5,781 nucleotides of DNA from an uncultured Bacilli bacterium (GTDB taxonomy: Bacteria > Bacillota_I > Bacilli_A > RF39 > UBA660). Where the stretch lies: positions 1 to 5,781 of the forward strand of contig CANQER010000069.1 of NCBI GenBank assembly GCA_947595415.1, read 5' to 3'. The translations under genes and the position numbers were made by a program. Shown one piece after another: positions 5,725 through 5,781 of this stretch (position 1 is its first letter; each line of letters begins with the position of its first letter). A model generated the notes under the pieces. That model ran no database searches, was not told the origin of the DNA, and saw only the letters and a list, made by a program, of their open reading frames with translations.

Positions 5725-5781
5725 ATGTTAGCAAATAGCAAATGGGGGGGGGGCATTAAGTAATAATAGTAAATACAATAA
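5725..5781 (+). CDS. Second poly-G-switched gene, probable acyltransferase paralogue, frame OFF, 3' end outside the window
   Basis: The ATG at 5725 opens a frame reading M-L-A-N-S-K-W-G-G, almost the same as M-V-A-N-S-K-W-G-G of the acyltransferase at 1462. The run of ten G at 5744-5753 makes the next codons G-I-K and then TAA at 5761-5763, so translation would end after 12 residues. With nine G the frame reads W-G-G-A-L-S-N-N-S-K-Y-N to the window edge without a stop, parallel to W-G-G-A-L-T-T-N-K-H-N in copy 1. An 11-G version would also stop at once. The gene is therefore best read as an intact but phase-OFF paralogue, not a decayed gene, although the body lies outside the window. AGGT at 5714-5717 lies seven bases before ATG 5725; the in-frame ATG at 5719 is too close to it. 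The acyltransferase identity rests only on the shared N-terminus. Confidence 0.7.
5730..5753 (+). repeat. Tandem AGCAAAT heptamers plus G10 tract (copy 2, OFF state)
   Basis: Two AGCAAAT units (5730-5736 and 5737-5743) followed by ten G (5744-5753) and CA repeat the core at 1467-1491, differing only by one G. Flanking DNA on both sides diverges, so the match is confined to the switch itself. In both genes it starts in codon 2. Confidence 0.85.

Noticed and set aside
5725..5781. Second poly-G gene as a decayed pseudogene fragment
   Set aside because: The only visible lesion is the one-base difference in a slippage tract, and promoter, ribosome site and start are kept. OFF phase is the simpler explanation, although the body of the gene is not visible.
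1..5781. CRISPR array, tRNA, rRNA, insertion sequence or attachment site
   Set aside because: No regularly spaced repeats, no cloverleaf or rRNA-like sequence, no transposase motifs and no terminal inverted repeats were seen. The two poly-G cores are single occurrences at gene starts.
1..5781. Alternative genetic code with TGA as tryptophan
   Set aside because: TGA is absent as a stop codon, but all tryptophans in the genes are TGG and no long frame needs TGA read-through. Seven stops are too few to conclude anything.

Overview
The window looks like chromosomal DNA from a low-GC Gram-positive bacterium. It is strongly AT-rich (by eye near 30% GC), every gene lies on the + strand, Shine-Dalgarno sites are strong (AGGAGG type), promoters are sigma-A-like, and several genes end in short hairpins followed by T-runs. 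The pilin-like and flavodoxin proteins resemble those of gut-associated Bacilli (Erysipelotrichales or RF39-like lineages). That placement is an inference from style. The seven complete stop codons are TAA or TAG, never TGA, and all tryptophans are TGG, so nothing indicates a recoded genetic code.

Layout. (1) 1-851: the end of a flavodoxin gene, a small two-helix membrane protein and a terminator. (2) 870-1349: a free-standing type IV prepilin-like gene with its own promoter and terminator. (3) 1406-2586: a membrane acyltransferase (acyltransferase-3 family) whose reading frame runs through a tract of nine G immediately after the start. (4) 2593-5642: a likely operon of a 5-methylcytosine DNA methyltransferase, an HNH endonuclease (together a probable type II restriction-modification system) and a six-helix DUF308/HdeD-like membrane protein. 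(5) 5667-5781: a promoter and the first codons of a second gene with the same N-terminus as the acyltransferase. It carries ten G, which puts it out of frame.

The most interesting feature is the pair of poly-G switches. Both genes begin M-x-A-N-S-K-W-G-G, encoded by the same DNA core: two tandem AGCAAAT heptamers followed by G9 or G10 and CA. With nine G the first gene is open (ON). With ten G the second stops after 12 codons, but removing one G restores a frame matching the first gene. In an AT-rich genome such tracts are very unlikely by chance, and the two copies are in opposite states. The simplest reading is a family of acyltransferases switched on and off by slipped-strand mispairing, diversifying an acylated surface polymer.

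How the genes may work together: the acyltransferases could vary the cell surface seen by phage or host, and the restriction-modification pair would be a second, intracellular barrier. This functional link rests only on adjacency and the general roles of the families. The flavodoxin and pilin regions appear to be separate transcription units.
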